A stretch of 64,000 nucleotides of DNA from Paraburkholderia mimosarum LMG 23256 = NBRC 106338 (GCF_000739815.1 NZ_BBJJ01000003.1:43302-107301); one strand, 5' to 3'; shown: positions 8,333 to 20,030, counted from the stretch's first letter. Program-made: numbers and translations. Notes: generated by a model not told the origin, from the letters alone.

Positions 8333-8737
8333 ATGCTTACCCGAACCGAGAACCTGCCGAGCGTCGCGAGAAGAATGGCCGCCGGCCAGATGTTGATGGA
8401 AGGCGCGACGGTGAATTCCGTCGCCGATTCATTGCACCTTTCCGCCCAGACGGTGAGGCGCTATAAGTCGATCGTCGAGGACGGCGGTCTCGCCGCGCTC
8501 CAGCAGATGAGCGTGGGCGGCCGACCTTCGGTACTCGATCAAGCCGCGCTAGGCTGGATCGCGAGCGCCCTGCACGGCTCCGCGCGCGACCACGGCTTCC
8601 CGAGCGACGCATGGACCAACAGCCGCGTGCGCGAGCTGATCGGCCGCCAGTTCGGCGTGCACTATTCGCGCGTCTATACCTGGCAGATCGTCTCGAACCT
8701 CGGCCTCGGCCACCGGCTGTCGAAATCGGCCCGCTGA
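8333..8737 (+). CDS. Winged-HTH DNA-binding protein (transposase N-terminus-like)
   Basis: A 134-residue cytosolic protein with an N-terminal HTH (EGATVNSVADSLHLSAQTVRRYKSI, about 24-47), a PSVLD linker and a second winged segment with the pattern WTNSRVRELIGRQFGVHYSRVY (about 94-116) and the ending LGLGHRLSKSAR. This matches the paired HTH part of IS630-type transposases without the DDE catalytic domain; similar free-standing proteins occur in Burkholderia. The start at 8333 gives the usual length; an in-frame ATG at 8237 would add 32 residues and has GGGAG only 2 nt away. Role unknown: a domesticated DNA-binding protein or a remnant of an element. It follows an AT-rich gap. Confidence 0.65.
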   Translation: MLTRTENLPSVARRMAAGQMLMEGATVNSVADSLHLSAQTVRRYKSIVEDGGLAALQQMSVGGRPSVLDQAALGWIASALHGSARDHGFPSDAWTNSRVRELIGRQFGVHYSRVYTWQIVSNLGLGHRLSKSAR

Positions 8738-8819
8738 CCGGCGCGGCCCGGCGCCGCGCGCCGCTCACAAGGCGGCGCGCCTTGGGCTGCCGCAGGTCGC
8801 ATAGTCGCATCGCGTGGCA

Positions 8820-10502
8820 TCAGGTGGCATCAGGTCGCATCGCGCTGGGGCGCCTCGCGCCTCGGGCTCCGGCTGCGGAGTCCACCAGCGGCTGCACCGT
8901 CTCGCCCGTCCACTGCTGCGACCGGACCTGATTGCGGCCCGCGTCCTTGGCCTCGTAGAGCAGGCGGTCGGCGGCGGCCAGCAGTTGCGCGCCGCTGCCG
9001 CCTTCCGGCGGATTGCAGCTCGCGCACCCCGCGCTGACCGTCACGCACCCGCGTTGCGTACCGCTCAGCGTGAGATTGGCCGACTCGATGCCTTTGCGGA
9101 TCTTCTCCGCGATGCCCGTCGCGGCGTCTAGCGGCGTGCCCGGCAGCACCACGGCGAACTCCTCGCCGCCAATGCGGGCGGCCAGGTCCGTCGCGCGCCG
9201 CGATCCCGAAGCAATGCGCTCGGCCACGAAAGTCAGCACTTCGTCTCCGGCGGCGTAGCCGTACGTGTCGTTGAAGAGCTTGAAATGATCGATGTCGAAG
9301 AACAACAGCGACAACGGCGTGCGCTCGCGCACCGCGCGCCGCCATTCCTCCGCGAGACGCATATCGAGTGCGCGCCGGTTCGGAAGGCCCGTGAGCGGGT
9401 CCGTCACCGCGAGGCGCGTAAGCTCCGCCTCGGCCCGCACCTTGCCGCGCAGCGCGAACGCGAGCATCCACGAAACCACGACCCACGCGCCGCCGAACAC
9501 CGTAGTCATCACGAGCGCGATACCGCTGCGCCGCCGCCACTCGGCAAGCACATCCTGCACGGCGGGCGCCGCGACGACGATGAACGGCGAGTTGTCCACG
9601 TGCGCAAAGGTGTAGATGCGCTCCACGCCGTCGAGCGCCGAACGCGACGTGAACGTGCCGCCATCGTGTCGGGCGTCGCTACGCCGGGCGTCGCCACCTC
9701 GCGCGTCGCCATGCCGGGCAAAGACCGCGTAATTCGGCAAGCCCGACTCATTCGCCCCGGCGCCCTGCGGCAGTGCCGGCTTGCTCGCGAGCAGCGTGCC
9801 GTCGTGCATGAGGATGAACAGATTGCTGCCCGGCCCCAGGTCGACGCGCTCCAGCAACTGCTGAAAATAGTCGAGGCGCACGCCGAGCAGCGCAACGCCC
9901 GCGAACGCGCCATCGGGCGCGTCGATGCGGCGCGTGAGGCCGATGGTGAGCAAGCCGCCGCGCAGGCGCGAACGGTACGGCCTGGAGAAGAAGAGCCCCG
10001 CGTGCGCGTCGCGCTGCTCCGCGATGAAGTAATCGCGGTCGGCGAACGAGACGCTACCCGCCATGGGCTCGGCCACGCTGCTCTGCGACGCTTTCACGTG
10101 GCCCTCGGCGTCGATCACATAGGCGCCGCCCAGGTTCGACGCCGCCGTCGCCCGGTCGAACAACATGCGGTAGCGCAGCGCCTCGGGCATCTGCCAGGTC
10201 GCCGGTTGACGGGCCGCCGCGACCACGGCTTGCAGCGAGAGATCGTAGATCTCCACATTGCGCGCAATGTCGTTGCTGATGAGCTGGACGACGTTGCGCG
10301 AGTTGTCGGCCGCGTGGCGCAGCGCTTCGGCGCGGCCCGCATAGATCGCCGCGTAAGTCAGCACAGCCATCACCGTCGCGATGAGCGTGCCGGAAAGCCC
10401 GGCGAAGAAGGGATGGTTGCCGATCAGGCGCGTCGCCGCCCTCGCCCGCGCGACGGCCCATCGACGCATCAGAATACGCAGCGAAAGAACCCGTTTTGGC
10501 AT
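8820..10502 (-). CDS. Membrane diguanylate cyclase with Cache sensor
   Basis: A 560-residue inner-membrane enzyme that would make cyclic di-GMP. TM1 is at about 34-56, a double-Cache-type periplasmic sensor spans about 60-315, TM2 about 327-350, and the GGDEF domain follows. The active-site motif is GGEEF (445-449) and an RxxD inhibitory site (R436-D439) sits five residues before it, so the enzyme looks active and product-inhibited. The periplasmic domain contains a short insertion with repeated ARxxD units (about 262-279), encoded by 15-bp imperfect repeats. Start 10502 is chosen over 10559 because its GAGGGTT ribosome site is better; certainty is moderate. It is divergent from the phosphate transporter. 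Confidence 0.88.
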   Translation of the reverse strand: MPKRVLSLRILMRRWAVARARAATRLIGNHPFFAGLSGTLIATVMAVLTYAAIYAGRAEALRHAADNSRNVVQLISNDIARNVEIYDLSLQAVVAAARQPATWQMPEALRYRMLFDRATAASNLGGAYVIDAEGHVKASQSSVAEPMAGSVSFADRDYFIAEQRDAHAGLFFSRPYRSRLRGGLLTIGLTRRIDAPDGAFAGVALLGVRLDYFQQLLERVDLGPGSNLFILMHDGTLLASKPALPQGAGANESGLPNYAVFARHGDARGGDARRSDARHDGGTFTSRSALDGVERIYTFAHVDNSPFIVVAAPAVQDVLAEWRRRSGIALVMTTVFGGAWVVVSWMLAFALRGKVRAEAELTRLAVTDPLTGLPNRRALDMRLAEEWRRAVRERTPLSLLFFDIDHFKLFNDTYGYAAGDEVLTFVAERIASGSRRATDLAARIGGEEFAVVLPGTPLDAATGIAEKIRKGIESANLTLSGTQRGCVTVSAGCASCNPPEGGSGAQLLAAADRLLYEAKDAGRNQVRSQQWTGETVQPLVDSAAGARGARRPSAMRPDAT

Positions 10503-10549
10503 CTGCGCTAACCCTCGATCACGATTGCCAGGGCATGGGTGGCACAAAA

Positions 10550-10567
10550 CCGTCATCAAACCGACAC
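10550..10567 (+). promoter_or_regulatory. Possible Pho box upstream of pit
   Basis: CCGTCAT, four bases, CCGACAC: 13 of 18 positions agree with the E. coli PhoB box (CTGTCAT-A(A/T)AT-CTGTCAC), including both direct half-sites in the right spacing. It lies 62 nt before the pit start in the divergent gap, where phosphate control makes biological sense. The match is imperfect. Confidence 0.4.
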
Positions 10568-10628
10568 CTCAGCGGTTCACGATCGGTAACGAACCTCTGT
10601 CCGTCTTCACCCCGGGAGTCCGACTGCC

Positions 10629-12218
10629 ATGCCAGATCTTTCCCTGTCACCGCAACCGGACACCGCCCCGGCGCGCGGGCGCAACGTCAGCCTGCTCGTC
10701 TTCCTGATCGTCGTCGCCGCCGGCGCGGTGTACGTCGGGATGAATCTCGCGAGTGACCTCTCGCCCGTGCGCGAAAGCTCTGCGCTCCCGTGGCTCCTGC
10801 TTGGCATCGCGCTCCTCATCGCGCTCGGCTTCGAGTTCGTGAACGGCTTCCACGATACCGCGAATGCGGTCGCAACCGTGATCTATACGCATTCGCTTTC
10901 GCCCAACGTCGCCGTGGTCTGGTCGGGCGCGTGGAATTTTCTGGGCGTGCTCCTGTCGACGGGCGCGGTGGCTTTCGGCATCCTGCAACTGCTGCCGGTC
11001 GAACTGATTCTGCAGGTGGGCAGCAGCGCGGGCTTCGCGATGGTGTTCGCCCTGCTCATTGCCGCGATCATCTGGAATCTGGGCACGTGGTATTTCGGAC
11101 TGCCGTCGTCGAGCTCGCATACGCTCATCGGCTCGATCATCGGCGTGGGTCTCATGAACCAGCTCATGCACGGCGCGAATGGCACGAGCGGCGTGGACTG
11201 GAGCCAGGCGCTGGGCGTGGGCAAGTCGCTGCTCTTTTCGCCGATCATCGGTTTTCTGCTGGCCGGCTTGCTGCTGCTGATCCTGAAAGCCGTCGTGCGC
11301 GTGCCGGCGCTCTACGCCGAGCCGAAGGGCAAGGAGCCGCCGCCGTTCTGGATCCGCGCGCTGCTCATCCTCACCTGCACGGGCGTTTCCTTCGCACACG
11401 GCTCGAACGACGGTCAGAAAGGGATGGGCCTCATCATGCTGATCCTGATCGGCACGGTGCCGACCGCCTATGCGCTGAACCGCGCCGTGACGGCCGAGCA
11501 GACGCAAACCTTCATCGCCGTTGCGCACGACGCCACCCGCGCGCTCGAGCGCTACACGAACGGCGTGGCCGCACCGGCCGACTCGCGCGGCGAAGTGGAG
11601 CGCTTCATCGGCACACGCTCGCTCTCCAGCACGACGGTGCCCGCGCTCGCCGCGCTGTCGAACCAGGTGGCGGAGCAGGTTCGCGGCTACGGCTCGCTTG
11701 CGGCGGTGCCGCAATCGGTCGTCGACAACGTGCGCAACAACATGTACGTGGTTTCCGAAGCGATCCGCCTGATCGACAAGCAGAAGGCCGTGCCCTTCCC
11801 GGCCGAGGACGCGAAGGCGGTCCTCAACTTCCGCAAGCAGATCGACCACGCGACCAAGTTCATCCCTACGTGGGTGAAAGTGGCCGTGGCGATCGCACTC
11901 GGCCTCGGCACGATGGTGGGCTGGAAACGCATCGTGGTGACGGTGGGCGAGCGCATTGGCAAGCAGCATCTGACTTACGGCCAGGGCGGCTGCGCCGAGG
12001 TCGTGGCGATGGTGACGATCGGCGCGGCGGACGTGTATGGCCTGCCGGTCTCGACCACGCACGTGCTTTCGTCGGGCGTGGCGGGCACGATGGCGGCGAA
12101 CGGCTCGGGCCTGCAGTGGAACACCGTGCGCAGCCTCGTGATGGCGTGGGTGCTCACGCTGCCCGCTTCGATCGTGCTGGCGGGTGCGCTGTACTGGGTG
12201 TTCAAGCACCTCTTCTGA
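10629..12218 (+). CDS. pit: Low-affinity inorganic phosphate transporter (Pit family)
   Basis: A 529-residue PiT-family transporter that imports phosphate, probably as metal-phosphate with protons, across the inner membrane. The duplicated family signatures are present: GFEFVNGFHDTANAVAT (about 62-78) in the N-terminal half and GADVYGLPVSTTHVLSSG (about 470-490) in the C-terminal half, with FAHGSNDGQKGMG in between. About ten hydrophobic segments are visible, with a long hydrophilic loop (about 290-400), as in E. coli PitA. The ribosome site GGGAG is 9 nt upstream of the ATG. Neighbours are a GGDEF protein (divergent) and PPK2 (convergent); uptake plus polyphosphate storage is a plausible joint role. 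A terminator follows. Confidence 0.92.
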   Translation: MPDLSLSPQPDTAPARGRNVSLLVFLIVVAAGAVYVGMNLASDLSPVRESSALPWLLLGIALLIALGFEFVNGFHDTANAVATVIYTHSLSPNVAVVWSGAWNFLGVLLSTGAVAFGILQLLPVELILQVGSSAGFAMVFALLIAAIIWNLGTWYFGLPSSSSHTLIGSIIGVGLMNQLMHGANGTSGVDWSQALGVGKSLLFSPIIGFLLAGLLLLILKAVVRVPALYAEPKGKEPPPFWIRALLILTCTGVSFAHGSNDGQKGMGLIMLILIGTVPTAYALNRAVTAEQTQTFIAVAHDATRALERYTNGVAAPADSRGEVERFIGTRSLSSTTVPALAALSNQVAEQVRGYGSLAAVPQSVVDNVRNNMYVVSEAIRLIDKQKAVPFPAEDAKAVLNFRKQIDHATKFIPTWVKVAVAIALGLGTMVGWKRIVVTVGERIGKQHLTYGQGGCAEVVAMVTIGAADVYGLPVSTTHVLSSGVAGTMAANGSGLQWNTVRSLVMAWVLTLPASIVLAGALYWVFKHLF

Positions 12219-12240
12219 GCCCGAGCGAACCGCATAAAGC

Positions 12241-12276
12241 AAAGCCGCGCTCTCCCGATGGGAAGCGCGGCTTTCC
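12241..12276. terminator. Bidirectional terminator between pit and ppk2
   Basis: AAAGCCGCGCT (12241-12251) pairs with AGCGCGGCTTT (12264-12274) around a 12-nt loop; T- and A-rich ends on both sides let it serve both convergent genes. Confidence 0.8.
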
Positions 12277-12303
12277 TCGTGGCACGGCACAAGCGTCAAC
12301 ACC

Positions 12304-13239
12304 TCAATAGATCTCCGGAACGAACATGTCCTGCGGCACCGGCTGACGAATGTAGTCGGGATGATGCACGCGCGCCGGCAGCGTGACATGCGGGTGCTCG
12401 ATCTCGTGATACGGCACCTGGGTCAGCAGATGGTGAATGCAGTTCAGGCGCGCACGCTTCTTGTCCACGCCCTGCACGACCCACCAAGGCGCCTCGGGAA
12501 TGTGCGAGCGCTGCAGCATCACCTCCTTCACGTGCGTGTAGGCCTCCCAGCGGCGGCGGCTTTCGAGGTCCATCGGCGAGAGCTTCCACTGCTTGAGCGG
12601 ATCTTCGATGCGGCTCTGGAAGCGCACTTCCTGCTCGTCGTCCGTGATCGAGAACCAGTACTTGACGATCTGGATGCCGCTCCTCACCAGCATCTTTTCG
12701 AACTCGGGCACCGAGCGGAAGAATTCTTCGTATTCATCGTCGGTGCAAAAGTTCATCACGCGCTCCACGCCCGCGCGGTTGTACCAGCTGCGATCGAACA
12801 GCACCATCTCGCCGCCGGCCGGCAGATGCTGCACGTAGCGCTGGAAATACCATTGGGTGCGCTCGCGGTTGTTCGGCGCGGGCAGCGCGGCCACGCGGCA
12901 CATACGCGGGTTCAGGCGCTGCGTGATGCGCTTGATGACGCCGCCCTTGCCCGCCGCGTCGCGCCCTTCGAAGATGACGACGAGCCGGTGCCCCGTGCTC
13001 ACGATCCAGTCCTGCAGCTTCACGAGTTCGCCTTGCAGGCGGATCAGCTCGCGGAAGTAGACCCGGCGCAGCGCGCGCGCCTCGTCGCTGATCTGCAGGC
13101 CGCTTTCCTGCAGGCGATCGTCGACCTCCATTTCGAGTTCTTCGTCGTACGCATCGATGAGCTCTTCGTCCAGTCGCCGGCGGCGATGCACTTCGGAATC
13201 CCGCAGTTCGGCGTCCAGCGCGCGGTCGATTTCATTCAT
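12304..13239 (-). CDS. ppk2: Polyphosphate kinase 2
   Basis: A 311-residue one-domain PPK2 enzyme, which transfers phosphate between polyphosphate and nucleoside di- or monophosphates in the cytosol. Walker A is FEGRDAAGKGG at residues 90-100 (Lys98), Walker B is VLFDRSWYNRAGVE at 147-160, and the lid arginine region RFQSRIEDPLKQWKLSPMD follows, all as in the family. The charged helical N-terminus (Glu/Arg-rich, 1-50) is usual. Start at 13239 is supported by AAGGAGAGAG. An upstream in-frame ATG would add 31 residues with no ribosome site. It is convergent with pit. Length and single domain suit class I, but ADP versus AMP preference cannot be read from this. Confidence 0.93.
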   Translation of the reverse strand: MNEIDRALDAELRDSEVHRRRRLDEELIDAYDEELEMEVDDRLQESGLQISDEARALRRVYFRELIRLQGELVKLQDWIVSTGHRLVVIFEGRDAAGKGGVIKRITQRLNPRMCRVAALPAPNNRERTQWYFQRYVQHLPAGGEMVLFDRSWYNRAGVERVMNFCTDDEYEEFFRSVPEFEKMLVRSGIQIVKYWFSITDDEQEVRFQSRIEDPLKQWKLSPMDLESRRRWEAYTHVKEVMLQRSHIPEAPWWVVQGVDKKRARLNCIHHLLTQVPYHEIEHPHVTLPARVHHPDYIRQPVPQDMFVPEIY

Positions 13240-13328
13240 GGCGACTCTCTCCTTGGTCGGTATGCTGACAACTCGCGCCACTATCGGCGCGGCGAGTGTC
13301 ACGAATATTTCAAATGCCTCGCGGCGGC

Positions 13329-13709
13329 TCACGCGAGCGGCTTCGCGAAGCTCAGTTCATGGCCGTCCGGATCGAGCAGATGGAAGTAGCGCTCACCCCA
13401 CGGCGCGTCGCGCGGCGCGAATTCGGGCTGGGCTCCCACGGCCAGGGCGTGGGCGTAAAAGGCATCGACGTCGGCGACGTGGAAAATCACGCGCCCCCAG
13501 CCGCTCACCGCGCCATGCGCACCTTCCAGCAGGTTCAGATAGCAGACGCCCGCCGCGCCGCCCAGCTCGAACGATGCGAAGCCCGGCATGGCAGGCCCGG
13601 CTTTGCGCACGAAGCCCAGCGCCGCGTAAAAGGGCGCCGAGCGTGCGACGTCGCTGACGGTCAGCGTCACGGCGCTCAACGACAGGATCTGCGCGGCGCG
13701 CTCGTTCAT
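13329..13709 (-). CDS. VOC-superfamily (glyoxalase/bleomycin-resistance-like) protein
   Basis: A 126-residue protein with the paired beta-alpha-beta-beta-beta modules of the vicinal oxygen chelate fold. The first module reads AVTLTVSDVARSAPFYAALGF and the last LLDPDGHELSFAKP, whose Glu is the usual metal-ligand position; the first-strand His found in many members is replaced here (LTVSD), so metal binding may be altered. Start at 13709 has AGGGAGAT directly upstream. It lies 89 nt upstream of ppk2 on the same strand and might be cotranscribed. Substrate unknown. Confidence 0.82.
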   Translation of the reverse strand: MNERAAQILSLSAVTLTVSDVARSAPFYAALGFVRKAGPAMPGFASFELGGAAGVCYLNLLEGAHGAVSGWGRVIFHVADVDAFYAHALAVGAQPEFAPRDAPWGERYFHLLDPDGHELSFAKPLA

Positions 13710-13826
13710 ATCTCCCTCCAGCCTTTGCCTGGGGCTTCGCGGCCCGATCAGCCGACTTTAGCAGCGTTCGCGGGCCACGGCCGCTGTACTGGCGCAGCGC
13801 AGCGATCGTCGCCTGGCAAAAGCGAT

Positions 13827-14783
13827 TCAGCTGCCGCCAGACGGCGGACGGCGCCGCGTGCGCGTTCCATCCATGGTTCGTCCCCCCGGCGCCTCGCGCG
13901 TCGTAGCGCTCGCGCTGCGGCTCCCCTTGGCGCGCTTTTCCCGGGTTTCGTCGACATCCGTGGCATTCGACGATTTCGGGGCGCGCCCGCCGCTGGTCCT
14001 GCGCCCACTGTCCGGCCACGCCGGCGCCGGCACCGCATCGCCACTGGTTGGACCACTTTCCGGCCAGCCGATCTCCTCGCCTACCCGCGTGCGCACGAAG
14101 TCGATGTGCGTCTGCATCGCCGTGCGCGCCTCCTCGGGACGCCGGGCGGCGATCGCGTCGCACAGCGCCCGGTGCTGTTCCAGCAACCGGTCGGGCGCGT
14201 CCTCGTTCTGCACGCGCAACCCCGTGCCGTTGATCGTGATGTGCTCGCGCAACACGCCCAGCACGCTCGTATGCAGGTGCAGGAACATCGCGTTGTGCGA
14301 GGCCTGCGCAATCGCCTCGTGCAGTTTTGCGTCGGCGTCGGCCTCCGCAGCCTTGTCGTCCACTCGCCGCGTGCGCTCCAGTTCCTCCATCAGCGCACGG
14401 ATGCGCGCAAGCTCGTCGTCGCTCGCGCGCAACGCCGCGAACCAGGCGGTGGCGCCTTCCAGCACGCGCCTGAATTCGAGGATGTCGTCGCGCAAGGCGG
14501 GATGATCGGCCACGAGTTGTCCCCATGGTGAAGCAAACCCCGTGCGCAACTGGTCGGTGACGAACACGCCCGCTCCCGGGCGGCTCTGCACGAGGCCGCG
14601 CGCGGCGAGCCGCTGGATCGCCTCGCGCACCGTATTGCGCGCCACCTCGTATTCCACCGCGAGCACGCGCTCCGAAGGCAGCTTCGCGCCCGCGCGCCAG
14701 GTGCCGTCGAGCAGCGACGTCTCCATCTGGCGCATCACGGTTTCCACGCGTCCGCGCGAGCCTGCCCTGCTCCTCATTGCCAT
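13827..14783 (-). CDS. FadR/GntR-family regulator, LldR-like (lactate-responsive)
   Basis: A 318-residue regulator: N-terminal GntR winged HTH (KLPSERVLAVEYEVARNTVREAIQRLAARGLV, about 34-65), then an FCD ligand-binding domain (about 95-235) with the histidines expected for metal and ligand binding (LHEAIAQASHN, LLEQHRALCDAI, AMQTHIDFV). It is divergent from the lactate oxidation operon, so lactate control is the best inference; the LldR-like site TGGT-N3-ACCA lies in the gap. A long basic, low-complexity tail (about 250-318, rich in Arg, Ser, Thr, Gly) is not part of the usual fold. Start: the ATG at 14783 has GGTGG 7 nt upstream; the ATG at 14789 or 14777 is also possible. Confidence 0.85.
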   Translation of the reverse strand: MAMRSRAGSRGRVETVMRQMETSLLDGTWRAGAKLPSERVLAVEYEVARNTVREAIQRLAARGLVQSRPGAGVFVTDQLRTGFASPWGQLVADHPALRDDILEFRRVLEGATAWFAALRASDDELARIRALMEELERTRRVDDKAAEADADAKLHEAIAQASHNAMFLHLHTSVLGVLREHITINGTGLRVQNEDAPDRLLEQHRALCDAIAARRPEEARTAMQTHIDFVRTRVGEEIGWPESGPTSGDAVPAPAWPDSGRRTSGGRAPKSSNATDVDETREKRAKGSRSASATTREAPGGRTMDGTRTRRRPPSGGS

Positions 14784-14832
14784 AGCCATGCCACCCCGTG
14801 CCGTCCCCGAATTTCGCTGTCCAGGGCGGCCG

Positions 14833-14843
14833 TGGTCCAACCA
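14833..14843. promoter_or_regulatory. LldR-type operator (TGGTCCAACCA)
   Basis: A dyad TGGT-N3-ACCA in the 205-nt divergent gap, fitting the TNGT-N3-ACNA pattern reported for LldR/FadR regulators. It sits 50 nt before the repressor start and 145 nt before lutA. Confidence 0.55.
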
Positions 14844-14988
14844 GTTTGAACCGCGCGCCCGAAGCGGGAATTATGCGCTCAAACCAGCGCCCTTCCCCAA
14901 GCTGCGGATCCCGCCAACCCAGGCGGTCGCACAGGCTCAGCGGGCGCTACACGGCGTGCACCAACGCGCCAGGACACCGGAGCGAGAC

Positions 14989-15779
14989 ATGAAGCCACGG
15001 CAATACCCCAGCGCAAAGCGCCCCACCGACGTCTATCTGTTTGCTACCTGCCTCGTCGACCTGTTCGTGCCGCAAGCCGGCCTCGACGCGGTGAAGCTGC
15101 TCGAACGCGAAGGCCTCACGGTCCATTTCCCGCGCAGCCAAAGCTGCTGCGGCCAGCCCGCATACAGCAGCGGCAACCCGCGCCAGGCGCGCGAGGTGGC
15201 GCTCGCACAGCTCGGCCTCTTCGAAAATCCGTGGCCCGTGATCGTGCCCTCGGGCTCGTGCGCGGGCATGATGCGCCACCACTGGCCCACGCTGTTGGAC
15301 GACGATGCCGCGAACGCCCGGCGCGCCGCGGCGCTTTCGGAGCGCGTGTACGAGCTCACCGAGTTCCTCGTGCGCGTGCTGAACGTGGATTTCAGTGCGT
15401 ACGCTGCCAAGGGTTCCGACGGGCAGGCCACTGAAAGCATCGTGCTTCACACCTCATGCGGGGCGCGGCGCGAGATGGGCACGCGCGTGCACGGCGTCGA
15501 AGCCGTGGATGCGCTGCCGGGCGTCACGCGTATCGAGCACGAACGCGAGTCGGAGTGCTGCGGCTTCGGCGGCACGTTCTCGCTCAAGCATCCCGACATT
15601 TCCGGCGCGATGGTCGCCGACAAGATCGCCTCCGCCTGCGCGACCGGCTGCGAGCGCCTCGTTTCCGCCGACTGCGGCTGCCTGCTCAACATCGGCCACG
15701 CGGCGGCGCACAAAGGCGCGCCCCTCGCTGTGGAGCACCTCGCCTCGTTCCTCTGGCGCCGCACCGGCGGGGAGGCCGC

Positions 15780-15783
<4 letters not shown>
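14989..15783 (+). CDS. lutA: L-lactate utilisation protein LutA (CCG-domain Fe-S subunit)
   Basis: A 264-residue protein with two cysteine-rich CCG domains: Cys21, Cys53-Cys54-Gly, Cys91 in the first and Cys157, Cys190-Cys191-Gly, Cys229/231 in the second, the signature of heterodisulfide-reductase-like subunits. With LutB and LutC it oxidises L-lactate to pyruvate in the cytosol. Start at 14989 is supported by GGAG 6 nt upstream. Its stop overlaps the start of lutC (ATGA), so translation is probably coupled. The order here is A-C-B. Confidence 0.92.
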
Positions 15784-18037
<2,254 letters not shown>

Positions 18038-18128
18038 CGCCCGGTTGATCCGGCATGCGAAACAAATCCCAAAGCATGCCTGACGACCACGGATACATTT
18101 TCTACCCGCATTATCGGAGGAGACCGAA

Positions 18129-19838
18129 GTGCAACCCTGGCACCAGACCTATATCCCACTCGGCAGTCTATGGCTTTCCGCGCTCGTAGCCGCCGTTCCC
18201 ATTCTGTTTTTCTTCGTCGCGCTCGCCGGCCTGCGCATGAAGGGCCACGTCGCCGCGGCGATCACGCTGTTGCTCGCCCTCGCCGTGGCGATCTTCGAGT
18301 ACGGCATGCCCGTGCGCCAGGCGCTCACCTCGGCGGGCTTCGGCTTCGCGTACGGCATCTGGCCGATCGCGTGGATCATCGTCACCGCAGTGTTCCTCTA
18401 CAAGATCGTCGTGAAGACGGGGCAGTTCGAAGTCATCCGCGCCTCGGTGCTCTCGATCACCGATGACCAGCGCCTGCAACTGCTGCTGATCGGCTTCTCG
18501 TTCGGCGCGTTCCTGGAAGGCGCGGCGGGCTTCGGCGCGCCTGTGGCGATCACGGCGGCGCTGCTCGTCGGCCTCGGCTTCGAGCCGCTCTATGCCGCGG
18601 GCCTGTGCCTCATCGCCAACACCGCGCCGGTCGCGTTCGGCGCGATGGGCATTCCCATCATCGTCGCGGGCCAGGTAACGGGCATCGACCCGTTCCTGAT
18701 CGGCGCGATGGCGGGCCGCCAGCTGCCCCTGCTGTCGCTCTTCGTGCCCTTCTGGCTCGTCTTCATCATGGACGGCAAGCGCGGCGTCAAGGAAACTTGG
18801 CCCGCCGCGCTCGTCGCGGGCGGCAGCTTCGCTGTTACGCAGTACTTCACGTCCAACCACATCGGACCCGAACTGCCGGACATCACCTCGGCGCTCGTGA
18901 GCCTCGTCGCGCTCGCCGCGTTCCTCAAGGTGTGGCAGCCGCGCCGTGCCGCGCAAGGCGCGAACGTGCGGGTTGGCGGCGGCGCGGTGGCGCTCGGCGG
19001 CTTCGGCGGTGGTATCGGCGGGTCGCGCATGGCGGCCTCGAGCCGCCAGGCTTCGCCGTACAGCGTCGCGCAAACCGTGCGCGCGTGGTCGCCGTTCATC
19101 CTGCTCACCGCCATCGTGACGGTGTGGAGCCTCAAGCCGTTCAAGGCGCTCTTCGCAGCGAAGGGGCCGCTCGCCGGCACCGTTCTGAGCCTGCACGTGC
19201 CGGGGCTCGACCAGCTCGTCGTCCGCACGGCGCCGATCGTCGCGTCGCCCAAGCCCTATGAGGCCGTGTTCAAGCTCGACTGGCTCTCCGCCGTGGGCAC
19301 CGCGATCATGATCACGGCGATCCTTTCCGCCATCCTGCTGCGCATGAAGCCGCGTGCGGCCGTGGCCGCGTTCTTCGAGACGCTCGGCGAGCTGCGCCGC
19401 CCCGTGCTCTCGATCGGCCTCGTGCTCGCTTTCGCGTTCGTCGCGAACTACTCGGGCATGTCGTCGACGCTGGCGCTAGCACTAGCCGGCACGGGTGCCG
19501 CGTTCCCGTTCTTCTCGCCGTTCCTCGGCTGGCTCGGCGTCTTCCTCACGGGTTCCGATACCTCGTCGAACGCGCTGTTCTGCTCGCTCCAGCACACCAC
19601 GGCGCACCAGATCAACGTGTCGGACACCCTGCTCGTGGCGGCCAACACCTCGGGCGGCGTGAGCGGCAAGATGATCTCGCCGCAGTCGATCGCGGTGGCG
19701 TGCGCGGCAACGGGCCTCGTCGGCAAGGAGTCGTCGCTGTTCCGCTTCACGCTGCGTCACAGCCTGTTCTTCGCTGCCGTGGTGGGCGTGGTGACGCTGA
19801 TACAGGCCTATGTGCTCACGGGCATGATTCCGCAGTAA
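18129..19838 (+). CDS. lutP: L-lactate permease (LctP family)
   Basis: A 569-residue inner-membrane permease with 12-14 hydrophobic segments that would import lactate, probably with protons. Family hallmarks are seen: [20 protein letters not shown] (about 120-139), [19 protein letters not shown], and [14 protein letters not shown] (about 475). A glycine-rich cytosolic loop (about 275-305) is longer than usual. The start is GTG with GGAGGAG just upstream. It lies 91 nt after lutB and supplies that pathway, either as the last gene of the operon or from its own promoter. A strong terminator follows. Confidence 0.93.
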   Translation: MQPWHQTYIPLGSLWLSALVAAVPILFFFVALAGLRMKGHVAAAITLLLALAVAIFEYGMPVRQALTSAGFGFAYGIWPIAWIIVTAVFLYKIVVKTGQFEVIRASVLSITDDQRLQLLLIGFSFGAFLEGAAGFGAPVAITAALLVGLGFEPLYAAGLCLIANTAPVAFGAMGIPIIVAGQVTGIDPFLIGAMAGRQLPLLSLFVPFWLVFIMDGKRGVKETWPAALVAGGSFAVTQYFTSNHIGPELPDITSALVSLVALAAFLKVWQPRRAAQGANVRVGGGAVALGGFGGGIGGSRMAASSRQASPYSVAQTVRAWSPFILLTAIVTVWSLKPFKALFAAKGPLAGTVLSLHVPGLDQLVVRTAPIVASPKPYEAVFKLDWLSAVGTAIMITAILSAILLRMKPRAAVAAFFETLGELRRPVLSIGLVLAFAFVANYSGMSSTLALALAGTGAAFPFFSPFLGWLGVFLTGSDTSSNALFCSLQHTTAHQINVSDTLLVAANTSGGVSGKMISPQSIAVACAATGLVGKESSLFRFTLRHSLFFAAVVGVVTLIQAYVLTGMIPQ

Positions 19839-19869
19839 TCGCGAAGTCGCTTGCAACGCGCCGTAATGA

Positions 19870-19905
19870 AAGCCGGTGCCCGCCGTATGCGGGCACCGGC
19901 TTTTT
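19870..19905 (+). terminator. Rho-independent terminator after lutP
   Basis: A 14-bp stem: AAGCCGGTGCCCGC (19870-19883) with GCGGGCACCGGCTT, 5-nt loop, T-run to 19905. It ends the lactate operon. Confidence 0.92.
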
Positions 19906-20030
19906 CGCCTGCAACGGGCCGAAGCGAAAACACCTTGTTTTAAGGCACTTTTAAGCCGCCCTGCCTACCCTCTATTCATCCGGCACGCATTCGCGCCGGC
20001 ATTCGGTCAACGAAACGATGGAGGTCAAAA

